Shown in pieces: positions 24,867 to 36,856 of a stretch of 64,000 nt of DNA. Within the stretch, counting starts at the first letter, position 1. Each line of letters opens with the position of its first letter. Origin of the DNA: Evansella sp. AB-P1 (lineage in GTDB: Bacteria; Bacillota; Bacilli; Bacillales; Salisediminibacteriaceae). Under the pieces are notes generated by a model, which saw only the letters and a list, made by a program, of their open reading frames with translations, made no database searches and had not been told where the DNA came from. Made by a program: the position numbers and the translations under genes. Where the stretch lies: contig NZ_JARUKY010000009.1 in the NCBI RefSeq assembly GCF_029688925.1, forward strand, positions 124,001 through 188,000, written 5' to 3'.

Positions 24867-25013
24867 ATGCCTTACAGAGATAAAAAACAATATCAAGTAA
24901 CAAGTGGGAGTTTAAAGGACAGCGGTGTGGAAGCGACTTATTCCTATACAACCGGTAATAAACCAGGCACGACAAATAGAAAGAATACAACAAATAAGGA
25001 TGTAGGACGATAG
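24867..25013 (+). CDS. Small hypothetical protein
   Basis: A 48-residue basic, polar protein (MPYRDKKQYQ, then a Thr/Ser/Gly/Asn-rich tail). GGGAGG precedes the ATG at 24867 by six bases; the longer frame to 24828 has no site. The composition resembles small spore proteins, without any family signature I can name. Divergent from the 57-residue ORF. Confidence 0.5.
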   Translation: MPYRDKKQYQVTSGSLKDSGVEATYSYTTGNKPGTTNRKNTTNKDVGR

Positions 25014-25163
25014 CTAGCTCATTTTTAGTTATTAAATGATTGTACGTAGACGAAGGAATGTATTTCCGAGGAAATCACAAAAAAGTATGCACTACATTGG
25101 TACGAGACTCCCTGTATGAAAAGCAACTGCTACTACGAGCATAAAGCCGATTACTTATCCATA

Positions 25164-25300
25164 ATAAGAAAAGCGCAAGGCGCCCCAATTCCGCCTAAGT
25201 ACAGCCTACGTCCTGTAGGCAACGGCGTAATATCGACATCCTGTCTCCTAGACACCTTACGTAGAGTGAAAATTTTATACTTTTGTTTCTTATCTTTAAA
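25164..25300 (+). repeat. Dispersed GTCCT-hairpin repeat, copy B
   Basis: Has the full GCGC-AAG-GCGC hairpin, an outer stem changed to CGCC / GGCG (25192-25195 with 25224-25227), the hairpin CCTAC-GTCCT-GTAGG (25205-25219) and GAC-ATCCT-GTC. Compared with copy A, three base pairs change on both sides. Lies just beyond the rpsI terminator; the remaining stretch 25014-25163 shows nothing else. Confidence 0.8.
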
Positions 25301-25333
25301 AAAAGATCTCATCCGATAAGGATGAGATCTTTT
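25298..25333 (-). terminator. rplM-rpsI terminator
   Basis: Perfect 13-bp stem (25302-25314 with 25320-25332) and T7 on the minus strand, 14 nt past the rpsI stop. Confidence 0.9.
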
Positions 25334-25346
25334 GAATATAACAATA

Positions 25347-25739
25347 TTAACGCTTCGAGAACTGAGGAGCACGACGAGCTGCTTTAAGACCGTACTTCTT
25401 ACGTTCTTTCATTCTAGCATCACGTGTTAAGAAGCCAGCCTTCTTAAGGCTTCCACGGTACTCAGGATCTGCACCTAAAAGGGCACGAGCAACACCGTGA
25501 CGGATTGCACCCGCTTGTCCTGTGTAGCCTCCACCTTTAACAGATACAAGGACGTTATAAGTACCTTCTGTTTGTGTTTCTACTAGTGGTTGTTTAACAA
25601 TTAATTTTAACGTTTCAAGGTTAAAGTATTCGTCGATATCTCGGTTGTTGATCACGATGCTTCCGTCTCCCGGAACTAAACGCACTCGTGCAACGGAGTT
25701 CTTACGACGACCTGTTCCATAATATTGAACCTGTGCCAA
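25347..25739 (-). CDS. rpsI: Ribosomal protein S9 (uS9)
   Basis: A 130-residue 30S head protein whose basic tail reaches the P-site tRNA. The N-terminal [14 protein letters not shown], the [20 protein letters not shown] core and the terminal FSKR are all present. Second gene of rplM-rpsI, 20 nt after rplM. Confidence 0.97.
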   Translation of the reverse strand: MAQVQYYGTGRRKNSVARVRLVPGDGSIVINNRDIDEYFNLETLKLIVKQPLVETQTEGTYNVLVSVKGGGYTGQAGAIRHGVARALLGADPEYRGSLKKAGFLTRDARMKERKKYGLKAARRAPQFSKR

Positions 25740-25759
25740 AAAAATTACCTCCTTCTATA

Positions 25760-26197
25760 TTAACCGCGTAGTTCGTATACTTCCGGTTGTTGGGCTTGAT
25801 GTGGGTGTTCACTGCCTGCATATACGTGTAGTTTCATGCCTTGTTTACGACCTAAAGAATTCTTTGGAAGCATTCCTTTAATCGCTAACTCAAGCATTTT
25901 TACTGGCTTACGATCACGCATTTCTTGAGCAGTCATAGTTTTTAATCCGCCTGGATGTTGGCTGTGGCGGTGATAAAGCTTACCTTGTAATTTGTTACCT
26001 GTTAAATGAATCTTTTCCGCATTAATAATGATCACATTATCTCCAGTATCAATATGCGGAGTAAATGTTGGTTTATTTTTACCGCGAAGGATGCTCGCAA
26101 CTTCTGTCGCTAAACGACCAAGTGTTTGTCCTTCTGCGTCAACAACATACCAATTACGTTCTACTTCACTTGGCTTTGCCATATATGTCGTACGCAT
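25760..26197 (-). CDS. rplM: Ribosomal protein L13 (uL13)
   Basis: An early-assembling 50S protein of 145 residues, the same length as in Bacillus. Marked by [15 protein letters not shown], the basic [16 protein letters not shown] and [25 protein letters not shown] site precedes the ATG. Probably autoregulated through its leader. Confidence 0.96.
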   Translation of the reverse strand: MRTTYMAKPSEVERNWYVVDAEGQTLGRLATEVASILRGKNKPTFTPHIDTGDNVIIINAEKIHLTGNKLQGKLYHRHSQHPGGLKTMTAQEMRDRKPVKMLELAIKGMLPKNSLGRKQGMKLHVYAGSEHPHQAQQPEVYELRG

Positions 26198-26298
26198 TTA
26201 TTTCCCTCCTAATTAACTATCACAAAAACAATTCTGTCAGATCAACTAATTCTTTCTTCGATTCCGTACCCGGGGCTAGTGGGCATAAGAATACCATA
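26198..26298 (-). promoter_or_regulatory. Candidate L13 autoregulatory leader
   Basis: A leader of about 100 nt between the rplM promoter and start codon, with GC-rich pairing segments (around 26255-26280). L13 leaders regulating rplM-rpsI are known in Bacillales. I place it by position and have not confirmed the fold. Confidence 0.4.
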
Positions 26299-26302
26299 GA
26301 TC

Positions 26303-26331
26303 ATCTTATAACATTTCAAGCCCTATGTCAA
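26303..26331 (-). promoter_or_regulatory. rplM-rpsI promoter
   Basis: Minus-strand TTGACA (26326-26331), 17-nt spacer, TAAGAT (26303-26308). An overlapping TATAAG at shorter spacing is also present. Confidence 0.6.
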
Positions 26332-26377
26332 TAAAATGTTACACCAGGATTCGTTGTCTTTTATATTTTTTTGAAGA

Positions 26378-27166
26378 TTAATTATTTTTACCTCTAGCTT
26401 CTTCTATAGCTTTTTGTAATTCTTTCTCCTTATAAAACACTCTAACTAAATAAAGGCCATTTCCAGGAATGGTGAGACCTGCCTCAAATCTGTTTTTTGC
26501 TTCAAGAATTTCGGAGATACGATAAGGTGCGAGTTTCCCTGTACCCACATCTAATAAGGTTCCTGTTATAATACGAACCATTTGATACAAAAAACCACTG
26601 CCTATATAGCGGAATGTCCAATCATCTCCATCTCGTTCAATGGTAGCAGAAAAAAGGGTTCTTGTTTTTTCCTTTACCGTTGTTTTTGGTGAGGAAAAGC
26701 TTGTAAAGTCATGCTTCCCTTCTAAAAGCTTTGCTCCTGCCATCATATCATTATATGACAGCTTCACTGGATGGTGATACTTGTAATGCCTATCAAAAAC
26801 ATTTTTAATCTTATTCGTATATACTCTATAAATATATTCCTTTCCAACCGCATCGTATCGAGCTTGGAAATTAGAATCTACATAGGTCACATGACGTACA
26901 AGAATATCTTCAGGAAGAATACTATTTAAAGCCTGTGGCCATCGTTCTTCAGGGATGGACAGGGGGGTATCATAATGTATGGTCTGTCCTACACCATGAA
27001 CTCCTGCATCTGTTCTACCTGAGCCGTAAACTTTCCAATCATCCACTTTATGCATTTTAGCCAACGCTTTTTCAAACTCACCTTGAACTGTTCTCTTGTT
27101 AGGCTGTACTTGATAGCCTGAAAAGTTCGTACCATCATAGGAAATAATTGCTTTTATCCGCTGCAT
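26378..27166 (-). CDS. truA: tRNA pseudouridine synthase A
   Basis: Makes pseudouridine at tRNA positions 38-40. The 262-residue protein has the catalytic aspartate in GSGRTDAGVHG, the start ISYDGTNFSGYQ and the C-terminal half FRYIGSGFLYQMVRIITG. It follows ecfT closely, as in Bacillus. Confidence 0.96.
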   Translation of the reverse strand: MQRIKAIISYDGTNFSGYQVQPNKRTVQGEFEKALAKMHKVDDWKVYGSGRTDAGVHGVGQTIHYDTPLSIPEERWPQALNSILPEDILVRHVTYVDSNFQARYDAVGKEYIYRVYTNKIKNVFDRHYKYHHPVKLSYNDMMAGAKLLEGKHDFTSFSSPKTTVKEKTRTLFSATIERDGDDWTFRYIGSGFLYQMVRIITGTLLDVGTGKLAPYRISEILEAKNRFEAGLTIPGNGLYLVRVFYKEKELQKAIEEARGKNN

Positions 27167-27181
27167 TTTCTATCACCTTTC

Positions 27182-27994
27182 TCAAGAAAAAAACCTTTCT
27201 GTAATGGCTAATAGGGAAAATAGTAAAAATACGATGATGGCTATCGTATCAATCCAACCCCATTGTAACTTTCTAAATTTTGTTCGCTGATTGCCACCTG
27301 TATACCCTCTTGCTTCCATAGCAACAGCTAAATCTTCTGCTCGTTTAAAAGACCGAACAAATAGTGGGACAAGAATGGAAACAAATTTTTTTACTCTTTG
27401 GATTAGTGACCCTGTTGAAAAATTAGCCCCACGGCTTATTTGTGCATTCGTTATTTTTCGTGTTTCCCCAAGCAATGTTGGAATAAAACGAAGTGCAATT
27501 GACATCATAAATGCTAGTTCATGTATGGGAATTCGTAGTTTTTCTAAAGGACGAAGCAGGGTTTCCATTCCGTCAGCAAGGTTAACTGATGTGGTAGTCA
27601 ATGTTAATAAAGATGCCATGGTTACCAATGTTAGTAACCGTATAGCTATAATAAAGCCTTCTATTACACCTTCTACATAAATAGTAATAAAGAATACCTC
27701 AAATAAAATACTTCCTTCGCCAGTTATTATGAGGTGCATCATAAACGTAAATAAGATTATGATTCCGATGAGACGCATTCCCTTTAAGAAGAAACGTAAA
27801 GGGACCTGTGATAAATAAAAGGAAACAATCGTAATAAATAGGCCAATGGCTATTATTAATGGATGAGAACTAAAAAATAGAAAGACCATGAATAAAACGA
27901 TGCAAATTAATTTAGCTCGTGGATCCATTCGATGTATGTAAGAGTCCCCTGGAACGTATTGACCAATGATATTGTTATTTAGCATATCCCCCAT
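27182..27994 (-). CDS. ecfT: Energy-coupling factor transporter transmembrane protein EcfT
   Basis: Membrane scaffold of the shared ECF vitamin transporter; it couples EcfA1/EcfA2 ATP hydrolysis to various S components encoded elsewhere. The 270-residue protein has about six hydrophobic segments and the two coupling-helix motifs (SRGANF and ARGYTGG, the A-R-G type). The ATG shares its A with the ecfA2 stop codon (TAATG). A second ATG three codons later is also possible. Confidence 0.95.
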   Translation of the reverse strand: MGDMLNNNIIGQYVPGDSYIHRMDPRAKLICIVLFMVFLFFSSHPLIIAIGLFITIVSFYLSQVPLRFFLKGMRLIGIIILFTFMMHLIITGEGSILFEVFFITIYVEGVIEGFIIAIRLLTLVTMASLLTLTTTSVNLADGMETLLRPLEKLRIPIHELAFMMSIALRFIPTLLGETRKITNAQISRGANFSTGSLIQRVKKFVSILVPLFVRSFKRAEDLAVAMEARGYTGGNQRTKFRKLQWGWIDTIAIIVFLLFSLLAITERFFS

Positions 27995-28860
27995 TAGTCC
28001 CTTTCTAAAAACATTAGTAATTCTTCCACAGTATTATATAAGTCAAACTTTGCTGTATTTATTTTTTTATCTCCACTAGTTTCTTTTAATAAGTGTAACA
28101 GTTTCACAGTATCTGGAATACCCAATCCTAGCTGAAGTAATTTATCTCGTTGCTGAAATACCTCTTCTCTTTTTCCACACATCTCTAATTCACCATTATT
28201 CATAACTACAATGTTCTGTCCATATTTCACAGCTTCCTCCATCTGATGAGTAACTAAAATAACAGATCTGTCTCCTCTTTCCTTATACCATTCATAAAAA
28301 AGCTCCATTATTTCATATTGCCCTTGTGGATCTAGTCCAGCAGTTGGTTCGTCCAAAATTAATATTTTCGGTTCACTTGCTAGGACTCCTGCAATAGCAA
28401 CACGTCTCATCTGACCACCACTTAACTCAAAGGGGGAACGATTAAATAACATATCAGAGATTCCAACTCTCGATAAAGCATTTCTTCCTATCTCTTCTGC
28501 TTCACCTTGTGGAACACCAAAATTTATGGGGCCAAAGGATACATCCTGTAAAACGGTATCATGAAACAGTTGGTTCTCAGGATACTGAAACACCATTCCA
28601 ACATGCCTTCTAAGCGAAAAAATATCTTTTTCCTTCGTTTTACTGGAAATAATGTACTCCCCTATCTCCATTTTTCCCTCTGTAGGTTGAAGAAGACCAT
28701 TTATCAATTGAATCAATGTGGATTTACCTGAACCTGTTCGCCCTATAATGACATTATATGAATTCTCCTCAAATGTAACGTTTACTTGTTTCAATGCTTC
28801 TCGTTCAAAAGGAGTATTAGGCATATACTTATAAACTATGTTTTTCGCTTTAATTTGCAT
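27994..28860 (-). CDS. ecfA2: Energy-coupling factor ATPase EcfA2
   Basis: One of two ABC ATPases of the ECF transporter. The 288-residue protein has Walker A GRTGSGKST, the Q-loop FQYPENQLF, signature LSGGQMRRVAIAG and Walker B LILDEPTAGLD. Its start overlaps the end of ecfA1 by 25 nt. Confidence 0.95.
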   Translation of the reverse strand: MQIKAKNIVYKYMPNTPFEREALKQVNVTFEENSYNVIIGRTGSGKSTLIQLINGLLQPTEGKMEIGEYIISSKTKEKDIFSLRRHVGMVFQYPENQLFHDTVLQDVSFGPINFGVPQGEAEEIGRNALSRVGISDMLFNRSPFELSGGQMRRVAIAGVLASEPKILILDEPTAGLDPQGQYEIMELFYEWYKERGDRSVILVTHQMEEAVKYGQNIVVMNNGELEMCGKREEVFQQRDKLLQLGLGIPDTVKLLHLLKETSGDKKINTAKFDLYNTVEELLMFLERD

Positions 28861-29678
28861 AACATGTCCACCAGCTTTTTTTCATCGATAATTTCATCTG
28901 GTATTACAATTCCTTTTTCTCTTAAAGTATTTATAACTTCATAGATAAATGGTCGTTTAAGTTTCGCCTCTGTTAAAACCTTTTCATCAAAAAGAATGTC
29001 TTGTGGTTTTCCATTACGAATGATTTTCCCATCTTTTAGGACAATCAGGCGATCAGCCATCATTGCTTCTTTCATATCATGAGTAATGGTAATTAGCGTA
29101 ATGTTTTTGTCTTTATTTAATCTTTGTATAGATGAAAGTACCTCCATCCTCCCAGCAGGGTCTAACATGGATGTAGCTTCGTCAAACACAAGGATGCTTG
29201 GTTTCATGACTAAAGCACCTGCTATTGCAACTCGCTGCTTTTGTCCTCCAGATAAACGGTGTGGCTCCTGTTTTTCCAGTCCTGCCAAGTCCATTTCATG
29301 AATAGCCTCTTGTACTCTTTGTACCATCTCTTCATACGGTACACCCATATTTTCAAGTCCAAAAGCAACATCGTCTTCTACTGTAGGTGCAATAAATTGA
29401 TTATCTGGATTTTGAAAAACCATCGTAACATTTTTTCGTATCGCTAGAAGATTCTTTTCTTCACAGCTATTCAAACCTACAATAAAAACGTGACCATCCG
29501 TTGGAACTAACAGTCCGTTTAGAAATTTTCCTAATGTCGATTTCCCAGATCCATTACGTCCAACAATAGAAACCCATTCACCTGAATGGATGGACAAATG
29601 TATATTCTTTAATACATCAACGTCATTGGAGCTATAACGAAAAGAAAGGTTATTAATACGAATGATTTCGTTACCCAT
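28836..29678 (-). CDS. ecfA1: Energy-coupling factor ATPase EcfA1
   Basis: The partner ATPase, 280 residues, with Walker A GRNGSGKST, Q-loop FQNPDNQF, signature LSGGQKQRVAIAG and Walker B LVFDEATSMLD. The alanine in DEAT rather than DEPT is usual for this subunit. I use the ATG at 29678, after GGAGGGACATCTC; the ATG at 29693 lies upstream of that site. First gene of ecfA1-ecfA2-ecfT-truA. Confidence 0.94.
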   Translation of the reverse strand: MGNEIIRINNLSFRYSSNDVDVLKNIHLSIHSGEWVSIVGRNGSGKSTLGKFLNGLLVPTDGHVFIVGLNSCEEKNLLAIRKNVTMVFQNPDNQFIAPTVEDDVAFGLENMGVPYEEMVQRVQEAIHEMDLAGLEKQEPHRLSGGQKQRVAIAGALVMKPSILVFDEATSMLDPAGRMEVLSSIQRLNKDKNITLITITHDMKEAMMADRLIVLKDGKIIRNGKPQDILFDEKVLTEAKLKRPFIYEVINTLREKGIVIPDEIIDEKKLVDMLCKLKRKT

Positions 29679-29722
29679 GAGATGTCCCTCCATTCTACAT
29701 TTGTATGATTGGGATCACTATA

Positions 29723-29777
29723 CAAAAAAAGGGCACAGAACCCAAATCTGAAACCAGATCTGGTGTCTCGCCCTTTG
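29723..29777 (-). terminator. Terminator after rplQ
   Basis: AAAGGGC (29728-29734) pairs with GCCCTTT (29770-29776), with an inner CAGATC-type hairpin, and T7 follows on the minus strand. It ends the spc/alpha transcription unit. Confidence 0.85.
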
Positions 29778-29804
29778 AAGAATCAATTAATTGTTAAGCT
29801 ATTA

Positions 29805-30167
29805 CTACACGAGCTCAATAATCGCCATTTCTGCACCGTCTCCACGGCGAGGTCCAAGCTTAAGCACACGTGTGTATCCACCTTGGCGTTCCTCATAGCG
29901 TGGTGCGATATCATCAAATAACTTTTGAACAGCGTTTGTACCTGCCTCTGCATCTGCAACTTCATTACGAATGAATGCTGCTGCTTGACGACGAGCATGT
30001 AAGTCACCACGCTTACCTAGTGTGATCATTTGATCAACGATAGAACGTAGTTCTTTTGCTTTAGGTACTGTTGTTTCAATACGTTCGTTGATGATTAAAT
30101 CAGTAGCTAAATCACGAAATAATGCTTTTCGAGCGCTGCTATCACGACCTAATTTTCTATAGCCCAT
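29805..30167 (-). CDS. rplQ: Ribosomal protein L17 (bL17)
   Basis: A 120-residue 50S exit-tunnel-region protein, with the typical start [21 protein letters not shown] and the ending [10 protein letters not shown]. Last gene of the alpha operon, downstream of rpoA. Confidence 0.97.
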   Translation of the reverse strand: MGYRKLGRDSSARKALFRDLATDLIINERIETTVPKAKELRSIVDQMITLGKRGDLHARRQAAAFIRNEVADAEAGTNAVQKLFDDIAPRYEERQGGYTRVLKLGPRRGDGAEMAIIELV

Positions 30168-30282
30168 GAGTGTCCCTCCTTCTCAAGTCAAAATTTCTAC
30201 GTATTTTCATAGTGAGATGAAGTATGGGAAAAAATATTAATAGTTTGTTCAAAAGTTTTTCAACTTCTTAAACTACGAATTT

Positions 30283-31227
30283 CTATTCTTCCTTACGAAG
30301 GCCTAGGCCTAATTCACCTAGCTTTTCTTGTACCTCTTCTAAAGATTTTCTTCCGAGGTTTCGAACCTTCATCATATCTTCTTCTGATTTGTGCGTTAAT
30401 TCTTGTACTGTATTAATACCAGCACGCTTTAAACAGTTATAGGAACGAACGGACAAATCTAATTCTTCGATTGTCATCTCAAGAACTTTTTCTTTTTGGT
30501 CTTCTTCTTTTTCGACCATAATCTCTGCATGTTGTGCTTGATCAGTTAAGCCAACAAAAATATTTAAGTGCTCAGTTAAGATTTTTGCGCCCAAGGAAAC
30601 TGCTTCTTCTGGACGAATACTTCCATCTGTCCATACATCAAGGGTCAATTTATCATAGTTTGTAATCTGACCTACCCGTGTGTTTTCAACTTGATAGTTC
30701 ACACGTGCAACAGGAGTATAGATAGAGTCAACTGGAATAACTCCGATTGGTAATTCTTCAGAGTTATTTCCTTCAGCAGGAACATACCCTCTTCCAGTGC
30801 TCGCAGTAACTTTCATATGAAATTGAGCTCCCTTTGAAAGAGTTGCAATATGGAGGTCAGGGTTTAAAACCTCCACATCACTATCATGCATAAAGTCTGC
30901 AGCAGTGACAACCCCTTCTCCTTGCGCTTCAATTTCTAACGTTTTTTCTTCGTCTGAGTAAATTTTAAGAGCGAGTTTCTTTAAGTTTAAAATGATAGAC
31001 GTTACATCTTCTACTACACCTTCAATGGTAGAAAACTCATGGAGAACACCATCAAACTGGACGCTAGTTACAGCTGCCCCTGGTAGAGAAGATAATAGAA
31101 TTCGGCGGAGAGAATTCCCCAAAGTTGTACCATAACCACGTTCTAACGGTTCTACTACAAATTTCCCGTACGATGCATCTTCACTTATTTCAATCGCTTC
31201 AATTTTTGGCTTTTCTATTTCGATCAT
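30283..31227 (-). CDS. rpoA: RNA polymerase alpha subunit
   Basis: A 314-residue subunit that nucleates polymerase assembly (N-terminal domain, [20 protein letters not shown]) and contacts UP elements and activators through its C-terminal domain ([31 protein letters not shown]). The length equals the Bacillus protein. GGAGGG-type site before the ATG. Confidence 0.98.
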   Translation of the reverse strand: MIEIEKPKIEAIEISEDASYGKFVVEPLERGYGTTLGNSLRRILLSSLPGAAVTSVQFDGVLHEFSTIEGVVEDVTSIILNLKKLALKIYSDEEKTLEIEAQGEGVVTAADFMHDSDVEVLNPDLHIATLSKGAQFHMKVTASTGRGYVPAEGNNSEELPIGVIPVDSIYTPVARVNYQVENTRVGQITNYDKLTLDVWTDGSIRPEEAVSLGAKILTEHLNIFVGLTDQAQHAEIMVEKEEDQKEKVLEMTIEELDLSVRSYNCLKRAGINTVQELTHKSEEDMMKVRNLGRKSLEEVQEKLGELGLGLRKEE

Positions 31228-31258
31228 TAAACAAACCCTCCTTCAAAACGTCGAAACC

Positions 31259-31401
31259 CCGGTTGAAGTCCATTCGTTCAACCGGAATCCCTCATTGGGT
31301 ACATCCCGACCTGTCACGAAACCGTCAATATCTTACAAAGAGTAGCCATTTCGGCAAACGACTCTTAAACCATTATTGACAAGGGTATGGACTTCCATAC
31401 C
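31259..31401 (-). other. Two hairpins in the rpsK-rpoA gap
   Basis: Perfect stems GGTATGGA / TCCATACC (31384-31401, 2-nt loop) and CCGGTTGAA / TTCAACCGG (31259-31285) lie in the 184-nt gap. Neither has a T-run, so they look like processing or pausing structures within the operon rather than terminators. Confidence 0.5.
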
Positions 31402-31411
31402 TCTGATGCGA

Positions 31412-31804
31412 CTATACTCTACGACGTTTTGGTGGACGGCAACCGTTATGTGGAACTGGAGTTACATCTTTAATCATGTTTACTTCTAACCCAGTAGCTT
31501 GAAGTGAACGGATTGCTGCTTCACGTCCAGCGCCAGGTCCTTTTACTGATACTTCTACAGTTTTCATACCATGTTCCATTGCTGCTTTAGCTGCTGTTTC
31601 AGCTGCTGTTTGAGCTGCGAATGGAGTAGACTTACGTGAACCTTTAAATCCTAAAGCTCCCGCACTAGCCCAAGAAATCGCATTACCACGTGTATCAGTG
31701 ATCGTTACGATTGTATTGTTAAATGTAGAACGAATGTGCGCAATACCGGATTCAATATTTTTACGTTGACGACGCTTATTACGAGTCGTTTTCGGTTTAG
31801 CCAT
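31412..31804 (-). CDS. rpsK: Ribosomal protein S11 (uS11)
   Basis: A 130-residue platform protein near the Shine-Dalgarno duplex. Shows [18 protein letters not shown], the GRKST-type loop [11 protein letters not shown] and the C-terminus [13 protein letters not shown]. 18 nt after rpsM. Confidence 0.98.
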   Translation of the reverse strand: MAKPKTTRNKRRQRKNIESGIAHIRSTFNNTIVTITDTRGNAISWASAGALGFKGSRKSTPFAAQTAAETAAKAAMEHGMKTVEVSVKGPGAGREAAIRSLQATGLEVNMIKDVTPVPHNGCRPPKRRRV

Positions 31805-31822
31805 AATCGACCATTACCTCCT

Positions 31823-32188
31823 TTACTTCTTCTTATTTGCTACAGTACGACGAGGACCTTTTCTTGTTCGTGCATTATTTTTGGTTTTTTGCCCACGAAC
31901 AGGAAGACCACGACGGTGACGAATACCGCGATATGATCCAATTTCAATCAAACGCTTAATGTTTAAAGAAACTTCACGTCGAAGGTCACCTTCGACTTTA
32001 TATTTATCCATAACTTCACGGATTTTACCTAATTCGTTTTCCGTTAAGTCACGTACGCGTGTATCCTCAGAAACACCAGCTTCTTTTAAAATCTCACTAG
32101 CACTGGTTTTCCCGATTCCAAATACGTACGTTAATGAAACGACAACTCGTTTGTCACGAGGAATGTCGACACCAGCTATACGTGCCAT
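31823..32188 (-). CDS. rpsM: Ribosomal protein S13 (uS13)
   Basis: A 121-residue head protein at the subunit bridge and P-site tRNA. Begins [15 protein letters not shown], contains [17 protein letters not shown], and ends in a basic tail. Confidence 0.98.
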   Translation of the reverse strand: MARIAGVDIPRDKRVVVSLTYVFGIGKTSASEILKEAGVSEDTRVRDLTENELGKIREVMDKYKVEGDLRREVSLNIKRLIEIGSYRGIRHRRGLPVRGQKTKNNARTRKGPRRTVANKKK

Positions 32189-32207
32189 TCCTTACACCTC
32201 CTGTGAA

Positions 32208-32586
<379 letters not shown>

Positions 32587-32590
32587 GAAT

Positions 32591-32893
32591 TTACTCTCCT
32601 TCCTTCAGTAAATTATCATCAATATATGTTGAAATTGCAAATCGCAATTTGGCATTGGTAACACGACCCGTTTCAACGATGCTACTTTTCACTTCAGGAA
32701 CTAGAATGTTTAGCTGCTCAACATGTTGAATGTTCTTCTTTTTTGCACGATCTACTTTCCGTTTATCACCGTCAGCAATTCGAACAAAACGATCATCCAA
32801 TATTTCTATTATACAAGCAAACTGTCCTTTGTCCCTTCCATTCAATATTCGCACAAGCTCACCCACTTGTGGAATCGATTCAGGATCTTTCAT
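32591..32893 (-). CDS. KOW-domain RNA-binding protein (L14e/L6e-like)
   Basis: A 100-residue protein with a KOW motif near the start ([18 protein letters not shown]), then a short basic linker. Homologues sit between map and infA in Bacillus and resemble archaeal L14e. The role is unknown; an accessory translation or RNA contact is likely. AAGGTGG precedes the ATG. Confidence 0.85.
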   Translation of the reverse strand: MKDPESIPQVGELVRILNGRDKGQFACIIEILDDRFVRIADGDKRKVDRAKKKNIQHVEQLNILVPEVKSSIVETGRVTNAKLRFAISTYIDDNLLKEGE

Positions 32894-32910
32894 TTAGTGA
32901 CCACCTTTTT

Positions 32911-34334
<1,424 letters not shown>

Positions 34335-34368
34335 CTATTGAAAGCTAAGGGAGAAGTACTCCCTTATC

Positions 34369-35661
34369 CTATTTTATAAAACCTTTATAGGATCGTTGTA
34401 TCAATTGGCTTTCAATTTGTTTCATCGTATCTAAAGCTACACCAACAACAATCAATAATCCTGTTCCTCCAATTTGAACTGCTGGAGGTAACCCTGCCAG
34501 TGATGTAAAAAACACTGGAATTATTGACACTGCTGCTAGAAATAGAGCTCCGACAAATGTCAAACGATAAAGAATTCGAGTGATATATACTTGTGTCGTT
34601 TGACCAGGACGAATTCCAGGAATATAACCACCTTGTTTTTTCAGGTTATCAGCCATCTGCTCTGGATTCACTTGAACAAACGTATAGAAATATGTGAAAC
34701 CAATGATTAAAGTTGCATAAACAACGAGACCAAGCGGATTCTCATAATTAAAGTTTGTAGTAATCCATCCAGCAATAGCATTTTCATCCCCAATAAAACC
34801 TGCTACAGTCGGTGGAAAAATGAAAAGTGACATTGCAAAGATGACAGGAATTACCCCCGCTGAGTTTACTTTTAAAGGAAGGTGAGTTGATTGACCTCCT
34901 TGTGGCTTCCCAGCAACTACCCGTTTAGCATATTGTACAGGTATTTTCCTTAATGCTTGTTGAACGAATACAATTCCAACGATGATTGCTAACATAGCAA
35001 GAATTAATAATGCGATGATCACGATATTAATAAACAACGCATCCCCTGCTTCTTGAATATGTGTAGCATAAATTTGGTTTACACCAACGGGAATTCCGGC
35101 AGCAATACCACCGAAGATGATAATAGAAATACCATTCCCAACACCTTTTGCTGTAATTTGTTCCCCAAGCCACATAAGAAACGCTGTACCAGCTGTAAGC
35201 GTAGTAGCAATTAACAAGTATGTTGTAACACTTGGATTTGGAACAAGTCCAGTAAACAGATTGTTAAATCCAATAGACATTGCTAACGCTTGGAAAAATG
35301 CAATGACAATCGTACCGTATCTCGTTACTTGCGCTAATTTTCGACGACCAGCTTCACCTTGTTTTGACCATTCGGCAAATTTAGGTACAACATCTAATCT
35401 TAAAAGCTGAACGATAATAGATGCTGTGATATACGGCATGATTCCCGTTGCAAAAATAGAAAAATTCTCTAATGCTCCACCGCCAAAGGTATTTAAAAAT
35501 CCAAAGGCGTTCATTTCTCCAGCAAAATCTAATCTTGCTGGATCAACACCTGGAGCAGGAATATGAGCACCGATACGAAAGACGACCAACATCGCTAAGG
35601 TGAAAAAGATTTTATTTCTTAAATCACCGATACGCATTATATTGGAAATCGTTCGAAACAT
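34369..35661 (-). CDS. secY: Protein translocase channel SecY
   Basis: Central pore of the Sec translocon, 430 residues with ten hydrophobic segments. Marks include FRIGAHIPAPG and the cytoplasmic loop segment QQALRKIPVQYAKR. I use the ATG at 35661, which overlaps the rplO stop (TGATG) and has GAGGTGG before it; a TTG one codon earlier is possible. Confidence 0.97.
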   Translation of the reverse strand: MFRTISNIMRIGDLRNKIFFTLAMLVVFRIGAHIPAPGVDPARLDFAGEMNAFGFLNTFGGGALENFSIFATGIMPYITASIIVQLLRLDVVPKFAEWSKQGEAGRRKLAQVTRYGTIVIAFFQALAMSIGFNNLFTGLVPNPSVTTYLLIATTLTAGTAFLMWLGEQITAKGVGNGISIIIFGGIAAGIPVGVNQIYATHIQEAGDALFINIVIIALLILAMLAIIVGIVFVQQALRKIPVQYAKRVVAGKPQGGQSTHLPLKVNSAGVIPVIFAMSLFIFPPTVAGFIGDENAIAGWITTNFNYENPLGLVVYATLIIGFTYFYTFVQVNPEQMADNLKKQGGYIPGIRPGQTTQVYITRILYRLTFVGALFLAAVSIIPVFFTSLAGLPPAVQIGGTGLLIVVGVALDTMKQIESQLIQRSYKGFIK

Positions 35662-36101
35662 CAAACCACCTCAGTCGTTCCGCCAGCAGCCTCAATCGCT
35701 TCTTTTGCAGAAGCTGAGAATTTATGAGCTTTTACAGTAAGTTTTGTTTCTAACTTACCATTTCCAAGAACTTTAATCCCGTCTTTTTCGTTGCTAATAA
35801 CGCCTGTTTCAATTAATAGTTCTGGCGTTACTTCAACGCCATCTTCGAAACGATTTAACGTTTCTACATTAACTATTGCGTATACTTTTCGAGTCGGATT
35901 TGTAAAACCACGTTTTGGTAAACGCATGTAGATTGGCATTTGGCCACCTTCAAATCCAGGACGTACTCCACCACCAGAACGAGAGTTTTGTCCTTTATGT
36001 CCTCGACCAGCAGTTTTACCGTTACCTGATCCAATACCACGTCCAACACGGTTACGTACTTTTCGTGATCCTTCAGCAGGTTTCAATTCGTGAAGTTTCA
36101 T
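35661..36101 (-). CDS. rplO: Ribosomal protein L15 (uL15)
   Basis: A 146-residue 50S protein with the glycine-rich extension ([20 protein letters not shown]) that penetrates 23S rRNA. Ends AAGGTTEVV and is translationally coupled to secY. Confidence 0.98.
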   Translation of the reverse strand: MKLHELKPAEGSRKVRNRVGRGIGSGNGKTAGRGHKGQNSRSGGGVRPGFEGGQMPIYMRLPKRGFTNPTRKVYAIVNVETLNRFEDGVEVTPELLIETGVISNEKDGIKVLGNGKLETKLTVKAHKFSASAKEAIEAAGGTTEVV

Positions 36102-36128
36102 GTTGACACCTCCTCAACTGTTTATCGA

Positions 36129-36317
36129 TTATGCTTCAATTTCTTTTACACTGACGAGATGAGAAACTTTTGTTACCATTCCGCGAATTGCTGGATTGTC
36201 CTCTTGAACGACAGTGTGATTCACTTTTCGAAGACCTAATGTCTTCACAGTGACGCGCTGATCTTCTGGGCGTCCGATCAAGCTACGTTTGAGGGTGATC
36301 TCTAATTTGTTTGCCAT
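36129..36317 (-). CDS. rpmD: Ribosomal protein L30 (uL30)
   Basis: A 62-residue 50S protein with [20 protein letters not shown] and [15 protein letters not shown]. Between rpsE and rplO. Confidence 0.97.
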   Translation of the reverse strand: MANKLEITLKRSLIGRPEDQRVTVKTLGLRKVNHTVVQEDNPAIRGMVTKVSHLVSVKEIEA

Positions 36318-36330
36318 GCCAAATCCCTCC

Positions 36331-36828
36331 TTAACCTAGCAGCTCTTCTACTGATTTGCCGCGTAGTTTCGCAACATCTTCTGGACTCTTCAACGCTTCT
36401 AATCCTTGAATTGTTGCACGTACCATATTGATTGGGTTGTTAGTTCCTAAAGATTTAGAAAGAATATCTCCAACACCAGCAAGTTCAAGTACAGCACGAA
36501 CAGGTCCACCTGCAATAATTCCAGTACCTTCAGATGCTGGTTTTAATAGCACACTACCTGCTCCAAATTTTCCAGTAATTAAATGCGGAATAGTTGTGCC
36601 TTGAATAGGAACACTAATTAAGTTCTTCTTAGCATCTTCAATTCCTTTACGGATCGCTTCTGGTACTTCTTGGGCTTTCCCCATACCAAATCCTACGTGT
36701 CCGTTTTTGTCTCCTACTACAACTAATGCAGCAAAGCGGAATCGACGTCCACCTTTAACAACCTTTGCTACACGGTTGACAGTAACGACTCTTTCTTCAA
36801 GTTCCAATTTATTTGGGTCGATACGCAT
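36331..36828 (-). CDS. rpsE: Ribosomal protein S5 (uS5)
   Basis: A 165-residue protein at the mRNA entry channel, with the dsRBD-like N-terminus ([19 protein letters not shown]), [16 protein letters not shown] and the C-terminal [14 protein letters not shown]. Confidence 0.98.
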   Translation of the reverse strand: MRIDPNKLELEERVVTVNRVAKVVKGGRRFRFAALVVVGDKNGHVGFGMGKAQEVPEAIRKGIEDAKKNLISVPIQGTTIPHLITGKFGAGSVLLKPASEGTGIIAGGPVRAVLELAGVGDILSKSLGTNNPINMVRATIQGLEALKSPEDVAKLRGKSVEELLG

Positions 36829-36856
36829 GAATTTATTTCCCTCCTTCTAGCCTTGA

